A DNA stretch of 64,000 nucleotides, taken from assembly GCF_001264245.1 (NCBI RefSeq), contig NZ_CP011339.1:186001-250000 (forward strand), written 5' to 3'. The position numbers and the translations under genes are program-made. A model generated the notes under the pieces. It searched no databases. It had not been told where the DNA came from and was given only the letters and a program-made list of their open reading frames with translations. This stretch comes from Microcystis panniformis FACHB-1757. Lineage in GTDB: Bacteria; Cyanobacteriota; Cyanobacteriia; Cyanobacteriales; Microcystaceae. How positions within the stretch are numbered: the first letter of the stretch is position 1; each line of letters opens with the position of its first letter. Below, piece after piece: positions 46,801 through 56,593 of the stretch.

Positions 46801-48143
46801 TGGAAAAAGTCAATTTACTTCAACACCCCCAACAGGAATTACCCTTTAAATCAGGGGGAATTTATCTGATTACCGGAGGACTAGGAGGGATTGGCAGACA
46901 AATTGCTCAGTATTTGCTCAAAAATTATCAAGCTCGTTTACTGTTAATTGGAAAAACACCTTTACCAGAAAAACACCTTTGGAGTGAGTACCTTAAAGTC
47001 GAAGATCAATTATCCTTAAAAATCAAAAATCTCCAAGCTTTAGAAAATCTTGGAGGAGAAGTAATTTACCAAGCGGTAGATGTGGCTAATTTGCCTCAAG
47101 TTAAACAGACGGTAGAACAGGTGAAAAAACAATGGCAAGGAGAACTTAATGGGGTGATTCATCTGGCTGGAATTTACAAAGATTGTTTACTTCTGGACGA
47201 AACTCAAGAGGGTTTATCGACAATTCTTCACCCTAAAGTAATAGGAACTTGGGTTTTACATCAACTTCTCAAAGAATCTCAAGGAGTTTTTATTAGTTTT
47301 TCTTCCTTGGCTAGTTTTTTTGGAGGAGCGGCTTTGGGTTCCTATGCGGCGGCTAATAGTTTCCTTGAATCTTTGAACAGCTATCAAAAATCTAAGAATT
47401 TGTTCCCTAGTTATTGTTATAGTTGGACAACTTGGCAAGAAACCGGGATGAGCCAAGGTTATCAGATGCAATACATAACCCGAACTCAAGGGTATTATGA
47501 TATGACGGTGCGGCAAGGTTTAGACTCATTTCTAACGAGTTTATATCACAACCAAAGACAATTAATGATCGGTTTAGATGGGAGTAATAGCAAGATTAAT
47601 CGTTTCACATCTGGATCTGAAGGATGCCAAAAGTTAACGGCTTATTACACCCGTAAATCTACAGTTCAATCGGTCAATCTACCTAATCATGTTAGTCTAA
47701 AAGATCGATTTGGAACGTCCTATCAATGTCCCCTGGTTCTGCGACAATCCCTCCCTATTAAGGATAATGGAGACATTGATAAGCGGCAATTACTCAAGGA
47801 ACTCCAAGGCAAAGAAAATAACGAATTGATAGCACCCAGAACGGAAGCTGAACGTCAAGTTGCTAACATTTGGCAAAAGGTTTTAAATCTATCTCAAATT
47901 GGAATTCATGACAATTTCTTTGAACTAGGAGGACATTCTTTACTGGCGAGTCAAGTTATTTCTCGTTTACGCGATGTTTTCTCGGTACAATTGTCGTTGC
48001 ACAGTTTGTTAGAATATCCAACCGTTGCCAGTTTAACTCAAACGATTGAGGTGCTTAATGTAGCCAAAAATAGTCACAGTGTATCCAAAAGTGGTAAAGT
48101 TATGGCAGCAGCCTCAGAAAATTATGAAGAAGGAGAATTATGA
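43884..48143 (+). CDS. aerA: Aeruginosin synthetase loading module AerA (A-KR-PCP)
   Basis: NRPS loading enzyme of about 1,419 aa. Order: an N-terminal stretch resembling an adenylation C-subdomain (LPLTDSGDIDETALKNI, about residue 90); an acyl/aryl-acid adenylation domain (NLTSGSTGIPKCISLTHKN, about residue 342; GRSKETIIINGVNYYSHEIE, about 617); a ketoreductase (LITGGLGGIGRQIAQYLL, about 992; catalytic Ser/Tyr in SFSSLASFF and GSYAAANS); and a carrier protein (FFELGGHSLLAS, about 1350). AerA activates phenylpyruvate or 4-hydroxyphenylpyruvate and reduces it to a phenyllactic acid. I prefer ATG 43884 (GAGG 9 bp upstream) over 43857. Confidence 0.9.
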   Translation: MRTEQKNPQLNCHKLAEVFLSNPLIEDCYFMVREDELVAYIVSSGAWNSEQLSSDLQSQLPDNLLPNIYVQISSLPLTDSGDIDETALKNIEIIDNHQVQETEEKLRSLSDIDQVAVVMTSKKNKILPLHLSELLPLKIEKKNDHQKSETPIHLGIHTSNTQSGISHGQLLEESELQPKTLAEILRKAAENYSNKGIIYIQSNGSEVFQSYQQLWEDAQQIQAGLQKQGLQAKDKVILQLSENYDIISAFWGCLLGGFIPVIISVPPSYKDFNNEIHKISQVWQLLDEPIIITNQSRQQEIKYLEQWLPNQTLSLSFIEELKTHSPHQPPIGEPGDIAFFNLTSGSTGIPKCISLTHKNVISRARGTNIICEHQNDDIILNWLPFDHIGSISDWNIRCVELGCQMVYVQTEYILGRPLNWLDLIDQYRITHSWAPNFAYNLINEALKKEPDQNWNLDCVKFFLAAGEAVSGQAVGEFINTLHLQYNLKKTAMRPAFGMAEMGSGITYYQPTDQQPLLFHTVDKSSLNSSLKRVHPEHPNGATFTDLGLPIPGISIRIVNADNSLLPEETIGHLQVKGDAVSPGYYKNPEANQDAFLKDGWFKTGDLAFISNGHLVITGRSKETIIINGVNYYSHEIETVVETIEEVEVSYTAACAVYDSRNSTDQLALFFSAETFDHQHLAELLKKIRRKVINSFGVNPEYLIPLNKMEIPKTSIGKIQRSQLTKRFANGEFNSILKEIDILLENAQTLPDWFYQKVWKPRSPVNLKPELSKCCTLIFLDCLGLGASLAEKIESQNLPCITVLAAQEFSQISQNCYTLRPGTANHYQQLMSSLSERKIILSNIIHLGTYQDYQGEISTIEQLEKAQERGVYDLLFLVQALAKIHDFKSKIQLLFVSSYSQLVIDTDEIAYEKSPVLGLIKTLAQELPWLNTRHVDLPLDQTEINLSYLQQELSVLSKEREIAYRNGKRLIAGLEKVNLLQHPQQELPFKSGGIYLITGGLGGIGRQIAQYLLKNYQARLLLIGKTPLPEKHLWSEYLKVEDQLSLKIKNLQALENLGGEVIYQAVDVANLPQVKQTVEQVKKQWQGELNGVIHLAGIYKDCLLLDETQEGLSTILHPKVIGTWVLHQLLKESQGVFISFSSLASFFGGAALGSYAAANSFLESLNSYQKSKNLFPSYCYSWTTWQETGMSQGYQMQYITRTQGYYDMTVRQGLDSFLTSLYHNQRQLMIGLDGSNSKINRFTSGSEGCQKLTAYYTRKSTVQSVNLPNHVSLKDRFGTSYQCPLVLRQSLPIKDNGDIDKRQLLKELQGKENNELIAPRTEAERQVANIWQKVLNLSQIGIHDNFFELGGHSLLASQVISRLRDVFSVQLSLHSLLEYPTVASLTQTIEVLNVAKNSHSVSKSGKVMAAASENYEEGEL

Positions 48144-48499
48144 AAATAGCTTAACTAAAATTTAAACTTTTCAGAGCCATTTTCGGAAAAAATGTAAAAA
48201 ATTGTATCCATCACTAAAATTTATCATCCAGAATATGCTATGAATAGCCAAACAGTCTTTTTATGGAGTATGTAAGCGGTTGCTCCCAGGGCAACTGATT
48301 TTAACAATAACCACCGACTCTCCACCATTGATAATTTTTGTTTGGTCTATATTGTTTAGTCTTTGAGGGTACTTAAATTTATGAAAAACGTTGATTATAT
48401 CTCTAACAGTAGCTCTAGCTTGAGCTAGTGAACCCTGCCAAACATCACCCCCCCATTCCAAAAATACCAGAACATCAATTAGGGAAAAGGATACTATTA
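48144..48499. other. aerA-aerB intergenic region
   Basis: 356 bp with no supported gene. In some producers a halogenase gene (aerJ) lies near here; none is found. A possible ribosome-binding site AAAAGGA lies 9 bp before ATG 48500. Confidence 0.6.
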
Positions 48500-51400
48500 A
48501 TGAAAGTCGCAGAATTTTTATCTTACTTAAATAGTTTAGACATCAAGCTTTGGCTTGAGGAAGAAAAGTTAAAATATCAAGCTCCCCAGGGAGCGATGAC
48601 ACCAGAAATTAAGCAAGAAATCGGCACAAGAAAACCAGAAATTCTCACTTTTTTAAGAAGCGCAACAACACCGTCTAAACCCCTTGAATCGGTTATTGAT
48701 CCCGTTGCCCGAACTGAAGAGTTACCTCTATCTTTTGCTCAACAGAGAATGTGGTTTCTCCATCAGATGGATCGGCAAAATCCAGCTTATAATGAAGCCC
48801 TAACCATCCGTTTAACGGGACGCTTAAACATTGATATTTTAGAGCAAACGATTAATGCTATTATTCAACGCCATGAGAGCTTACGGACAAGCTTTCCAAT
48901 GGTTGAAGGAAAACCTATTCAAAAAATTGCTCCATCTCTGAAGATTAAATTATTAGTTGTTAATTTAAAAGATATCCCCCAAGAGCAAATTGACAAACAG
49001 ATTATTAAAGAACTACAAAAACCCTTTGATTTAACTCAATCTCCCCTATTACGATGTACTCTGTTTGATCTGGGATATGAAAATTATATTTTAGTCAACG
49101 TCTTCCATCATATTATTATCGATGGTTGGTCAAAAAGCATTTTATTTAAAGAATTATCTAAATTTTATCAAGCACTTTTATCCAATTCAACCGTAGATTT
49201 ACCCGAATTACCTATACAATATGCGGATTTTGCGGTATGGCAAAGACAATGGTTACAAGGTGAAATCTTAGAAAATCAGTTAAATTATTGGAAAAAACAA
49301 TTAACGGGCGCTCCTCCTTTATTAGAACTTCCAACCGATAAACCCCGTCCAGCTACTGCCAATTTTCGAGGTCATAGTATCTCGTTTCAAATTAACTCAG
49401 AACTCACCGAAAAACTGAAACTTTTGAGCCAAAAGTCGGGGGTGACTTTATTTATGACCTTACTGGCTGCTTTAAACACTTTACTCTTCCGTTATAGTGG
49501 CCAAGATGATATTTTAATCGGGACACCCACCGCCAACCGAAACCGACAAGAAATTGAACCTTTGATTGGTTTTTTTGTCAATACTTTAGTGCTGCGGAAT
49601 TCCCTAGAAGGAAATCCGACTTTTTCAGGATTATTACAGCAAGCTCGCAATGTTGTTTTAGAAGCTTATGCCAATCAAGATGTACCCTTTGAGCAAGTGG
49701 TTGATGGGTTAGAAATCGAACGAAGTTTAAGTTATAATCCCTTATTTCAGGTAATGTTTGCGCTGCAAAATGCCCCCCTCAATGCTTTAGAATTACCCAA
49801 TTTAAAAGCTCAATATCTAGCCGTTGAAAACCAGAGAATTAAATTTGATCTCAGCTTAGTTTTAGAGGAAATCGAAACCGAAAAAGGAGCTTATTTAGAA
49901 GGTTTTTGGGAATATGATAGCGACCTATTTACCCCAGAAAGAATTACCCGCATGGTAGGTCATTTCCAAACTTTATTAAAGGGAATTGTAGCCAATCCTC
50001 AGCAAACCGTCGGGGAATTACCGTTACTGACTGAATCGGAAGAACAACAATTATTAGTAGAATGGAATCAAACTCAAACGTCTTATCCTGATCATTACTG
50101 TATTCATCAGTTATTTGAAGAACAGGTTGTTAAAACACCTGATGCTATAGCGGTCATCGATGGAGAAAAATCTTTGACCTATGAACAGTTAAATCAAAAA
50201 GCCAATCAACTCGCTTATTATTTGCAAAACTTAGGCGTTAAAACCGAGGACTTAGTAGGAATCTGTATCGAGCGTTCTGTTTTGATGATCATCGGACTTT
50301 TAGGCATTCTTAAAGCGGGTGCAGCTTATATTCCTTTAGATCCGAACTATCCATCAGAACGTCTAGCTTATATGTTAGAAGATTCTGCCGTATCGGTGTT
50401 ATTAACTCAGGAAAACTTAGTTGACACTTTACCCAACTATTTAGGAACAATATTTTGTTTAGATCAGGATGGGAAAATTCTTGATCATCATCCGCAAGAT
50501 AATCTCCTCCATCCGATGACATCTGAGAATTTAGCTTATGTCATTTATACTTCTGGTTCCACTGGAAAACCCAAGGGAGTTTTAATTCAACATCAAAGTT
50601 TATTAAACCTAGTTTCTTGGCATCAAAACGCCTTTGATATTACAACAATTGATCGAGTCACTCAATTAGCTGGAATTGCCTTTGATGCTTCAGTTTGGGA
50701 AATTTGGCCTTATTTAACAGCGGGGGCGTGTCTGGCGATTGTTCCCCCAGATTTGCTAACATCACCGAAACAACTGCAAGAGTGGTTAATTGCCAAAAAA
50801 ATCACCGTTTCTTTCTTACCCACTCCTCTTGCAGAAACCCTAATTCCCCTAGATTGGTCTCCCAATTGTCCATTAAGATTAATGTTAACTGGAGGAGATA
50901 AACTCAATGATTTTCCCCCTACCTCCATTCCCTTTACATTAGTCAACAACTATGGTCCGACTGAAAATACTGTTGTTACAACATCTGTTAAAATAACCCC
51001 AGATTTATTAACCGAAAAAGCACCGCCTATTGGTCGTCCCATTAGCAATACTCAGGTCTATATTTTAGATCAATATCAACAACCTGTACCGATTGGAATT
51101 CCAGGAGAATTATACATTGGTGGTTCAGGATTAGCTAAAGGATATCTCAACCGTCCAGAGTTAACCGATTCTAAATTTATTGCCAATCCTTTTAGTCAAA
51201 AACTCAGTGATCGCCTTTACAAAACCGGTGATTTAGTTCGTTATGGAAACGACGGACAAATTGAATTTGTGGGTCGCATTGATCATCAAGTTAAGATTAG
51301 AGGTTTTAGAATTGAATTAGGGGAAATTGAAACCGTTCTCAATCAACATCCCCAAGTTAAAGAAGCGATTATTATTGCCAGAGAAGATCAACCCGGCGTT

Positions 51401-53272
51401 AAACGTTTATGTGCTTATGTGATTGCCTCTCAAAACTTAACTGTTTCTCAATTGCGTCTATTTTTGCAAGAAAAGTTACCTCAATATATGGTTCCTGCTT
51501 TCTTCGTTTTGTTAGACGCTTTTACCCTAACCGCTAATGGTAAAATTGATCGTTGCGCTCTCCCACAACCTACACTAGAATTAGAGGATGAAGCTGCCCT
51601 CAATCTCAGTCCAGGTACAGAAAAAGAACGCATTCTCGCTGCAATTTGGCAAAGGGTTTTAGGACTTAAAAATATTAGTATTAACGATAACTTTTTTGAG
51701 TTGGGAGGAGATTCTATCTTAGCCATTCAAATTATTGCTCAAGCTAATCAAGCGGGATTACAAATTACTCCTAAACAATTATTTAGTCATCAAACTATCG
51801 CTCAATTAGCCACCGTAGCGGAGCGAGTTTCGGTTAATCAAACCACACAGGATTTAGTCATCGGTCACGTCCCCTTAACTCCGATTCAAAAATGGTTTTT
51901 TGAACAAAACTGGCCCGAACGTCATCACTTTAATCAATCTATCTTGTTAGAGGTTCCCAATAATCTACAACCAGATTTATTAAAAAAAACTATTTCTAAA
52001 TTACTCTATCACCATGATGCTTTGCGGTTACGGTTTGTTCATAAAGGGGAACAATGGCAACAAAATCACAGCGATGATTGCAATAATTTTGCTTTTGAAA
52101 AGGTGGATTTATCCCATCTATCTTGCGATGAACAATTAACCAAGATGGCAGAAATTTCCGAGGTTCAACAACGGGTACTCAACTTAGAGGAAGGTCCCTT
52201 AATGGCGGTGGTTTTCTTCGCCTTGGGTGAGAGTGGAAAAATGTTAATTGTAATTCATCATTTAGCAGTAGATGGAATTTCTTGGCGGATTATCCTCGAA
52301 GATTTCGTCACTATTTACCAGCAATTAGAAAACCACAAGCCCCTGCAACTTCCTCCTAAAACCAGTTCTTTTAAAACTTGGGCTGAGGAACTGCAAAACT
52401 ATGCTAAAACCCCAGAGTTTTACGCTCAATTCAAGTATTGGCTAAACCGTGAGTTTCCCTCAATTTGTCCTCTTCCTTTAGACCGTCAAGGTGAAGCTCA
52501 GTCCAACATTGTTGCCCATGCAAAAACGGTCTCTTTCACCTTAACCGAAGAACAAACCCGCTTACTCTTACAGGAGGTTCCGCAAGCTTATAACACCCAA
52601 ATTAATGATATTCTATTGACCGCTTTAGTCCAAGCTTTCGGTCATTGGACAGGAAATTATGGACTTTTGCTTGACATGGAGGGTCATGGAAGAGAGAATG
52701 TAATTGAATCCGTAAATTTATCTAGAACTGTGGGTTGGTTTACCAGTATTTTTCCCGTCTTTTTGACCTTAGAAAATCTTGACCATCCGGGTGAATGTCT
52801 CAAGTCCATTAAAGAGCAATTACGACAAATTCCGAATCGAGGGTTTGATTATGGAATTGGATATTATCTGAATTCAGATTTAACGATTCAATCCCCGTTA
52901 AAAAATTACCCTAAAGCTCAAGTCAGCTTTAATTATTTAGGTCAATTTACCAGCCATCAAATCGGCGAGATAGGCTGGAAATTATCTCAAGAATCCACTG
53001 GTTCCATTCATAGTCCTTTGGGACAACGTTCCCATTTAATTGCGATTCATGGAATTGTGGTTGATGGGCAACTTGATATGGAATGGCAATATAGTGAAAA
53101 TTTTCATCATCAAACAACGATCAAAAATTTAGCCGCTGCCTATCGAGATTCTTTAGAAAGCCTGATTAACCATTGTTTATCGGTAGAAGGAGGCTATACT
53201 CCATCGGATTTTCCCGATGCGGATCTTAATCAGGCAGAATTAGATGAACTGCTTTCAGAACTTGATTTTTAA
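48500..53272 (+). CDS. aerB: Aeruginosin NRPS AerB (C-A-PCP-E), predicted D-Leu module
   Basis: About 1,590 aa. Order: TubC-type docking domain (MKVAEFLSYLNSLDIKLWLE), condensation domain (HHIIIDGWSK, about residue 203), adenylation domain (YTSGSTGKPKG, about 683), carrier protein (FFELGGDSILAI, about 1068) and epimerase (HHLAVDGISWRIIL, about 1254; NYLGQF, about 1478). From my alignment the specificity residues read D-A-W-F-L-G-N-V-V-K, a known leucine code. The epimerase would give D-Leu, common at position 2 of aeruginosins. The upstream open frame begins at 48428, but the docking domain and ribosome-binding site support ATG 48500. Confidence 0.92.
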   Translation: MKVAEFLSYLNSLDIKLWLEEEKLKYQAPQGAMTPEIKQEIGTRKPEILTFLRSATTPSKPLESVIDPVARTEELPLSFAQQRMWFLHQMDRQNPAYNEALTIRLTGRLNIDILEQTINAIIQRHESLRTSFPMVEGKPIQKIAPSLKIKLLVVNLKDIPQEQIDKQIIKELQKPFDLTQSPLLRCTLFDLGYENYILVNVFHHIIIDGWSKSILFKELSKFYQALLSNSTVDLPELPIQYADFAVWQRQWLQGEILENQLNYWKKQLTGAPPLLELPTDKPRPATANFRGHSISFQINSELTEKLKLLSQKSGVTLFMTLLAALNTLLFRYSGQDDILIGTPTANRNRQEIEPLIGFFVNTLVLRNSLEGNPTFSGLLQQARNVVLEAYANQDVPFEQVVDGLEIERSLSYNPLFQVMFALQNAPLNALELPNLKAQYLAVENQRIKFDLSLVLEEIETEKGAYLEGFWEYDSDLFTPERITRMVGHFQTLLKGIVANPQQTVGELPLLTESEEQQLLVEWNQTQTSYPDHYCIHQLFEEQVVKTPDAIAVIDGEKSLTYEQLNQKANQLAYYLQNLGVKTEDLVGICIERSVLMIIGLLGILKAGAAYIPLDPNYPSERLAYMLEDSAVSVLLTQENLVDTLPNYLGTIFCLDQDGKILDHHPQDNLLHPMTSENLAYVIYTSGSTGKPKGVLIQHQSLLNLVSWHQNAFDITTIDRVTQLAGIAFDASVWEIWPYLTAGACLAIVPPDLLTSPKQLQEWLIAKKITVSFLPTPLAETLIPLDWSPNCPLRLMLTGGDKLNDFPPTSIPFTLVNNYGPTENTVVTTSVKITPDLLTEKAPPIGRPISNTQVYILDQYQQPVPIGIPGELYIGGSGLAKGYLNRPELTDSKFIANPFSQKLSDRLYKTGDLVRYGNDGQIEFVGRIDHQVKIRGFRIELGEIETVLNQHPQVKEAIIIAREDQPGVKRLCAYVIASQNLTVSQLRLFLQEKLPQYMVPAFFVLLDAFTLTANGKIDRCALPQPTLELEDEAALNLSPGTEKERILAAIWQRVLGLKNISINDNFFELGGDSILAIQIIAQANQAGLQITPKQLFSHQTIAQLATVAERVSVNQTTQDLVIGHVPLTPIQKWFFEQNWPERHHFNQSILLEVPNNLQPDLLKKTISKLLYHHDALRLRFVHKGEQWQQNHSDDCNNFAFEKVDLSHLSCDEQLTKMAEISEVQQRVLNLEEGPLMAVVFFALGESGKMLIVIHHLAVDGISWRIILEDFVTIYQQLENHKPLQLPPKTSSFKTWAEELQNYAKTPEFYAQFKYWLNREFPSICPLPLDRQGEAQSNIVAHAKTVSFTLTEEQTRLLLQEVPQAYNTQINDILLTALVQAFGHWTGNYGLLLDMEGHGRENVIESVNLSRTVGWFTSIFPVFLTLENLDHPGECLKSIKEQLRQIPNRGFDYGIGYYLNSDLTIQSPLKNYPKAQVSFNYLGQFTSHQIGEIGWKLSQESTGSIHSPLGQRSHLIAIHGIVVDGQLDMEWQYSENFHHQTTIKNLAAAYRDSLESLINHCLSVEGGYTPSDFPDADLNQAELDELLSELDF

Positions 53273-53311
53273 CCTCAACTTAATGTTTAACCCTCCTGCT
53301 TGATAACAACT

Positions 53312-54355
53312 ATGCCATCACCTAATCTTCCCAGTGAAATTGAAAATCGTAAAAGTGAACATCTGCGAGTTTGTATCGAAAAAGATGTAGAATTTCAACA
53401 ACTTACAAGCGGTTTAGAAAAATATCGTTTTACCCATTGTTGTCTTCCTGAACTTGACCGTAGCGATATTGAACTGGGGACAACCTTTTTAGGGAAATCT
53501 TTAAAAGCTCCAATTCTCATCTCTTCCATGACCGGAGGAACAGAATTAGCCCATTTAGTCAATACTCGATTGGCAACGGTCGCTCAACGCTATGGTTTAG
53601 CGATGGGGGTGGGTTCTCAACGCATTGCACTCGAACAACCGGAATTAGCGCCGACCTTTGCAGTCCGTTCTCTGGCGCCGGATATTCTCCTGTTAGCGAA
53701 TTTAGGGGCTGTACAGTTAAATTACGGCTGCGGTTTAGAAGACTGTTTAAAATTGGTGGAATTATTAGAAGCTGATGCCTTAATTCTGCATCTCAATCCT
53801 TTACAAGAATGGGTGCAATCGGGAGGCGATTCTAATTTTAAAGGGTTACTCGCTAAAATTCAGCAAATTTGCGCTCAATTACCCGTTCCTGTCATCGCCA
53901 AAGAAGTCGGAAATGGCATCTCTGCGGTGATGGCCAAACAATTAATTGAAGCCGGAGTCGCCGCGATTGATGTGGCGGGAGCCGGAGGCACGTCCTGGGC
54001 CAAAGTCGAAAGCCAAAGAGCCAAAGACAACAGACAAAGGCATCTCGGACAAGTTTTTGCCGATTGGGGTTTACCTACGGCTGAATGTATTACCGCCATT
54101 CGGTCGATGAATTCAACCATTCCTTTAATTGCTTCTGGGGGCTTAAAAAATGGCTTAGATATTGCCAAATCTATCGCTCTAGGAGCCGATTTAGGAGGGT
54201 TGGCTCGTCCGTTTCTCGTAGCAGCGATTGAATCAGAAGCCGCCGTTGATGAGTTGGTAAAATTTTTAATTGCTGAACTTGAAATTGTTTTATTTTGTAC
54301 CGGAAATCCTAATTTATCCACCCTTAAAAATTCAGGAGCCTTAAAACCATGTTAA
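53312..54355 (+). CDS. aerC: Type 2 isopentenyl-diphosphate isomerase-like FMN protein (AerC position)
   Basis: 347 aa with the FMN-binding TIM-barrel features of type 2 IDI: APILISSMTGGTELAHLVNT, GVGSQRIALEQPE, HLNPLQEWVQSGGD, VAGAGGTSWAKVESQRAKD and ASGGLKNGLDIAKSIALGAD. IDI-2 isomerises IPP/DMAPP, but inside this cluster a role on a cyclohexenyl Choi precursor is possible; that is inference. The symbol rests on position between aerB and aerD. I start at ATG 53312; a TTG 4 codons earlier is open. Its last bases overlap aerD by 7 bp. Confidence 0.75.
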   Translation: MPSPNLPSEIENRKSEHLRVCIEKDVEFQQLTSGLEKYRFTHCCLPELDRSDIELGTTFLGKSLKAPILISSMTGGTELAHLVNTRLATVAQRYGLAMGVGSQRIALEQPELAPTFAVRSLAPDILLLANLGAVQLNYGCGLEDCLKLVELLEADALILHLNPLQEWVQSGGDSNFKGLLAKIQQICAQLPVPVIAKEVGNGISAVMAKQLIEAGVAAIDVAGAGGTSWAKVESQRAKDNRQRHLGQVFADWGLPTAECITAIRSMNSTIPLIASGGLKNGLDIAKSIALGADLGGLARPFLVAAIESEAAVDELVKFLIAELEIVLFCTGNPNLSTLKNSGALKPC

Positions 54356-54981
54356 AGTTTTCAATGGAATTGTGTTATCCCCAGCTTGATGTCAAAACCT
54401 TAAGCGTTGGCACTTTGGGTCCAAAAGAAACCAGTAGTGAACAAACCTTAAATTATCTAATTTCTCAATGGAAATTACAACAGATTTCGGTTAATAGTCA
54501 TTTATTTGATAGCTTTACAGATTTAAAGGAATCTTTACTCGAAAATCAGATAGATTTGGCGTTAGTCCCCCATGCCTATGAAAAAATTAATGATTTCTAT
54601 ATGGAACCGAGGTTTAAACTAGGTTTTATCTTCACCTATCCCACACCCGTTTACGGATTAGCCAAGCGAAAAAATGAAGAAATCGTTTTAGAAAATTGTA
54701 CCCTGGTTACTCATCCCGCTCCTCTTCCTTTACTTCCTTATTTATTACCTGGCGACCTGAATCAAAATAAGATTAAAATCAAATTTGTCAATTCTACCAG
54801 TGTGGCCGCTATTCAAGTTAAACAAGGGTTGGCAGATTTAGCCATTACCAATGAAAATGCCCTCCGAGAATATGATTTAGAATTTATTTCACAATATGGT
54901 AAAATTGAGATGAGTTGGTCTTTATTTCACAAAAAGGAAAACACCATGATTCAAAGTATTTATTTACCTGTGCATACCTAA
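54349..54981 (+). CDS. aerD: Prephenate decarboxylase AerD
   Basis: 210 aa, homologous in layout to BacA of bacilysin synthesis. These enzymes decarboxylate prephenate without aromatisation to dihydro-4-hydroxyphenylpyruvate, the first step to Choi. Features: GTLGPKETSSEQTLNYLIS at the N terminus, LALVPHAYEKINDFYM in the middle and LADLAITNENALREYDLEFI near the end, resembling the prephenate dehydratase-like fold. ATG 54349 overlaps the aerC stop (ATGTTAA), suggesting coupled translation. Confidence 0.9.
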   Translation: MLKFSMELCYPQLDVKTLSVGTLGPKETSSEQTLNYLISQWKLQQISVNSHLFDSFTDLKESLLENQIDLALVPHAYEKINDFYMEPRFKLGFIFTYPTPVYGLAKRKNEEIVLENCTLVTHPAPLPLLPYLLPGDLNQNKIKIKFVNSTSVAAIQVKQGLADLAITNENALREYDLEFISQYGKIEMSWSLFHKKENTMIQSIYLPVHT

Positions 54982-55077
54982 AAAAGCTCCCTATCCGATG
55001 AAAATAGTTGCCTTCATCACAGAAAAATAATTGAGAGTTTAAATTTCAATTTCATTTTGAACTTGTCCCCTAAAATC

Positions 55078-55704
55078 ATGTCTAAATTTTTCCCAATTCC
55101 CAAGCCTATTAAACTCAATCCTCATGTAGAATTAGAGGTTTTTCAATGCCAAGATACCATTTTTCAATTATACGTTATAGCTCCTAATGCTAAACTTGAA
55201 TCCCACCAACATCCTGAAAGTCAAATTGGCATGGTATTCTCAGCAGAACTAGAACTGTATATTAAAGATTTGATTAAACCCTTAAGACCTTTGCAAGATG
55301 TTTATATAGCTGATGGCAATATTCCTCATGGTGCTTTTAATCCTTTATCAGAACCGATGATTGGATTTGATCTTAAACGGATTACCTCTGCTTTACCGTC
55401 AGAAGATGTTTTATTAACACTATCCAACAACCAAGATAAAATCACTCATTTACCTTGTCAATCTGTTAAGGGTTCTTGGTTTGAAATTGTCATGATGAAA
55501 ATCCCTTCTGGTTATTCCATTCCCCCACATCAAGGTGAGCAAGAAGAAATCGGATTTATTTTGAATGGAAAATTAGAAATCTCCATAGAAAATGAAGGAC
55601 AGTTTTTAGAATATGGTCAAATTTATTATGCTCCTTCAAAAGTTTTAAAAAAGGGATATAATTCATCGAAACAAGATATTAATTTGATTAAAATTTTAAT
55701 TTAG
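55078..55704 (+). CDS. aerE: Cupin isomerase AerE (BacB-like)
   Basis: A two-cupin protein of 208 aa. First cupin: ESHQHPESQIGMVFSAELEL and DGNIPHGAFNPLSEP. Second: YSIPPHQGEQEEIGFILNGK. The histidines are likely metal ligands. AerE/BacB-type enzymes move a double bond in the dihydro-hydroxyphenylpyruvate intermediate. I start at ATG 55078; the TTG frame opening at 55057 is less likely. Confidence 0.88.
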   Translation: MSKFFPIPKPIKLNPHVELEVFQCQDTIFQLYVIAPNAKLESHQHPESQIGMVFSAELELYIKDLIKPLRPLQDVYIADGNIPHGAFNPLSEPMIGFDLKRITSALPSEDVLLTLSNNQDKITHLPCQSVKGSWFEIVMMKIPSGYSIPPHQGEQEEIGFILNGKLEISIENEGQFLEYGQIYYAPSKVLKKGYNSSKQDINLIKILI

Positions 55705-55752
55705 TTCGTTTTATGATTTTAAGTTTAACCTCAAAATGCTAGGACAAAGTTT

Positions 55753-56553
55753 ATGGATTTAGGATTAAAAGATAAAGTGGCTTTGATTACGGGAAGTAGT
55801 GCAGGAATTGGGTTTACCATTGCTGAAAAATTAGCAGAAGAAGGCTGTCACTTAATTATTTGTGGTCGCAATTCCCAACGCTTAGAACAAGCTTATCAAT
55901 CTCTGGCTCAAGCTTATCCTGTCCAAGAAATTCTGCGTTTAGTGGCTGATGTCCATCAAGCTCAAGATTCTGAACAATTAATACAGGACTCTTTAAATCA
56001 ATATGGCAAAATTGACATTTTAGTCAATAATTCTGAAGGAGCTAACTTTGCTGATAATTTAATTGAAAACCTTTCCGATGAAGATTGGTTAAACGTTTTT
56101 CAAGGAAAATTAATGGGTTATATTCGCTTAACCAATTTAGTGTTACCGATTATGAAAAAACAACATTGGGGAAGAATTGTTAATATCATTGGGACATCGG
56201 GAAAAGAGCCATCTCCTCGTTTAGTTAAATCGGGTGTTGTCAATGCAGCTTTAATGAATTTTACCAAATCAGTAGCTAGACAAACCGCCCCCTATAATGT
56301 TTTAATTAATAGTGTTAACCCCGGCGTTATTGACACCCCTAGACATCGAGAATATTTAGAAATTTATGCCAAAAAGGAGGGAACGACCCCAGATTTAATC
56401 CGAGAAGGAATTCTCAGAACAATTCCCATGAATCGAATTGGTACGACTGAAGAATTTGCTAATCTCGTTGTATTTTTAGCTTCAGAATGTGCGAGTTATA
56501 TAACGGGAATTACTATTCCCCTCGATGGGGGTTTATCCTCATCAGCATTTTAA
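55753..56553 (+). CDS. aerF: Short-chain dehydrogenase AerF (BacC-like)
   Basis: 266 aa, Rossmann fold with GSSAGIGF and LVNNSEG. It is the third Choi gene, in the conserved order D-E-F. The usual catalytic YxxxK is not found: where a typical SDR has Y-xxx-K before the helix, this protein has KSGVVNAALMNFTK, so Ser and Asn occupy the Tyr and Lys positions. This matches a minority SDR group rather than showing decay, since the rest is intact. ATG 55753 has AGGA about 8 bp before it. Confidence 0.85.
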   Translation: MDLGLKDKVALITGSSAGIGFTIAEKLAEEGCHLIICGRNSQRLEQAYQSLAQAYPVQEILRLVADVHQAQDSEQLIQDSLNQYGKIDILVNNSEGANFADNLIENLSDEDWLNVFQGKLMGYIRLTNLVLPIMKKQHWGRIVNIIGTSGKEPSPRLVKSGVVNAALMNFTKSVARQTAPYNVLINSVNPGVIDTPRHREYLEIYAKKEGTTPDLIREGILRTIPMNRIGTTEEFANLVVFLASECASYITGITIPLDGGLSSSAF

Positions 56554-56593
56554 ATTTATATCCATCAAGTAAAAATCAACAACCACAAGGGTC

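Noticed and set aside
48261..48461. Antisense 66-aa ORF between aerA and aerB
   Set aside because: No motif, and it overlaps the likely aerB leader.
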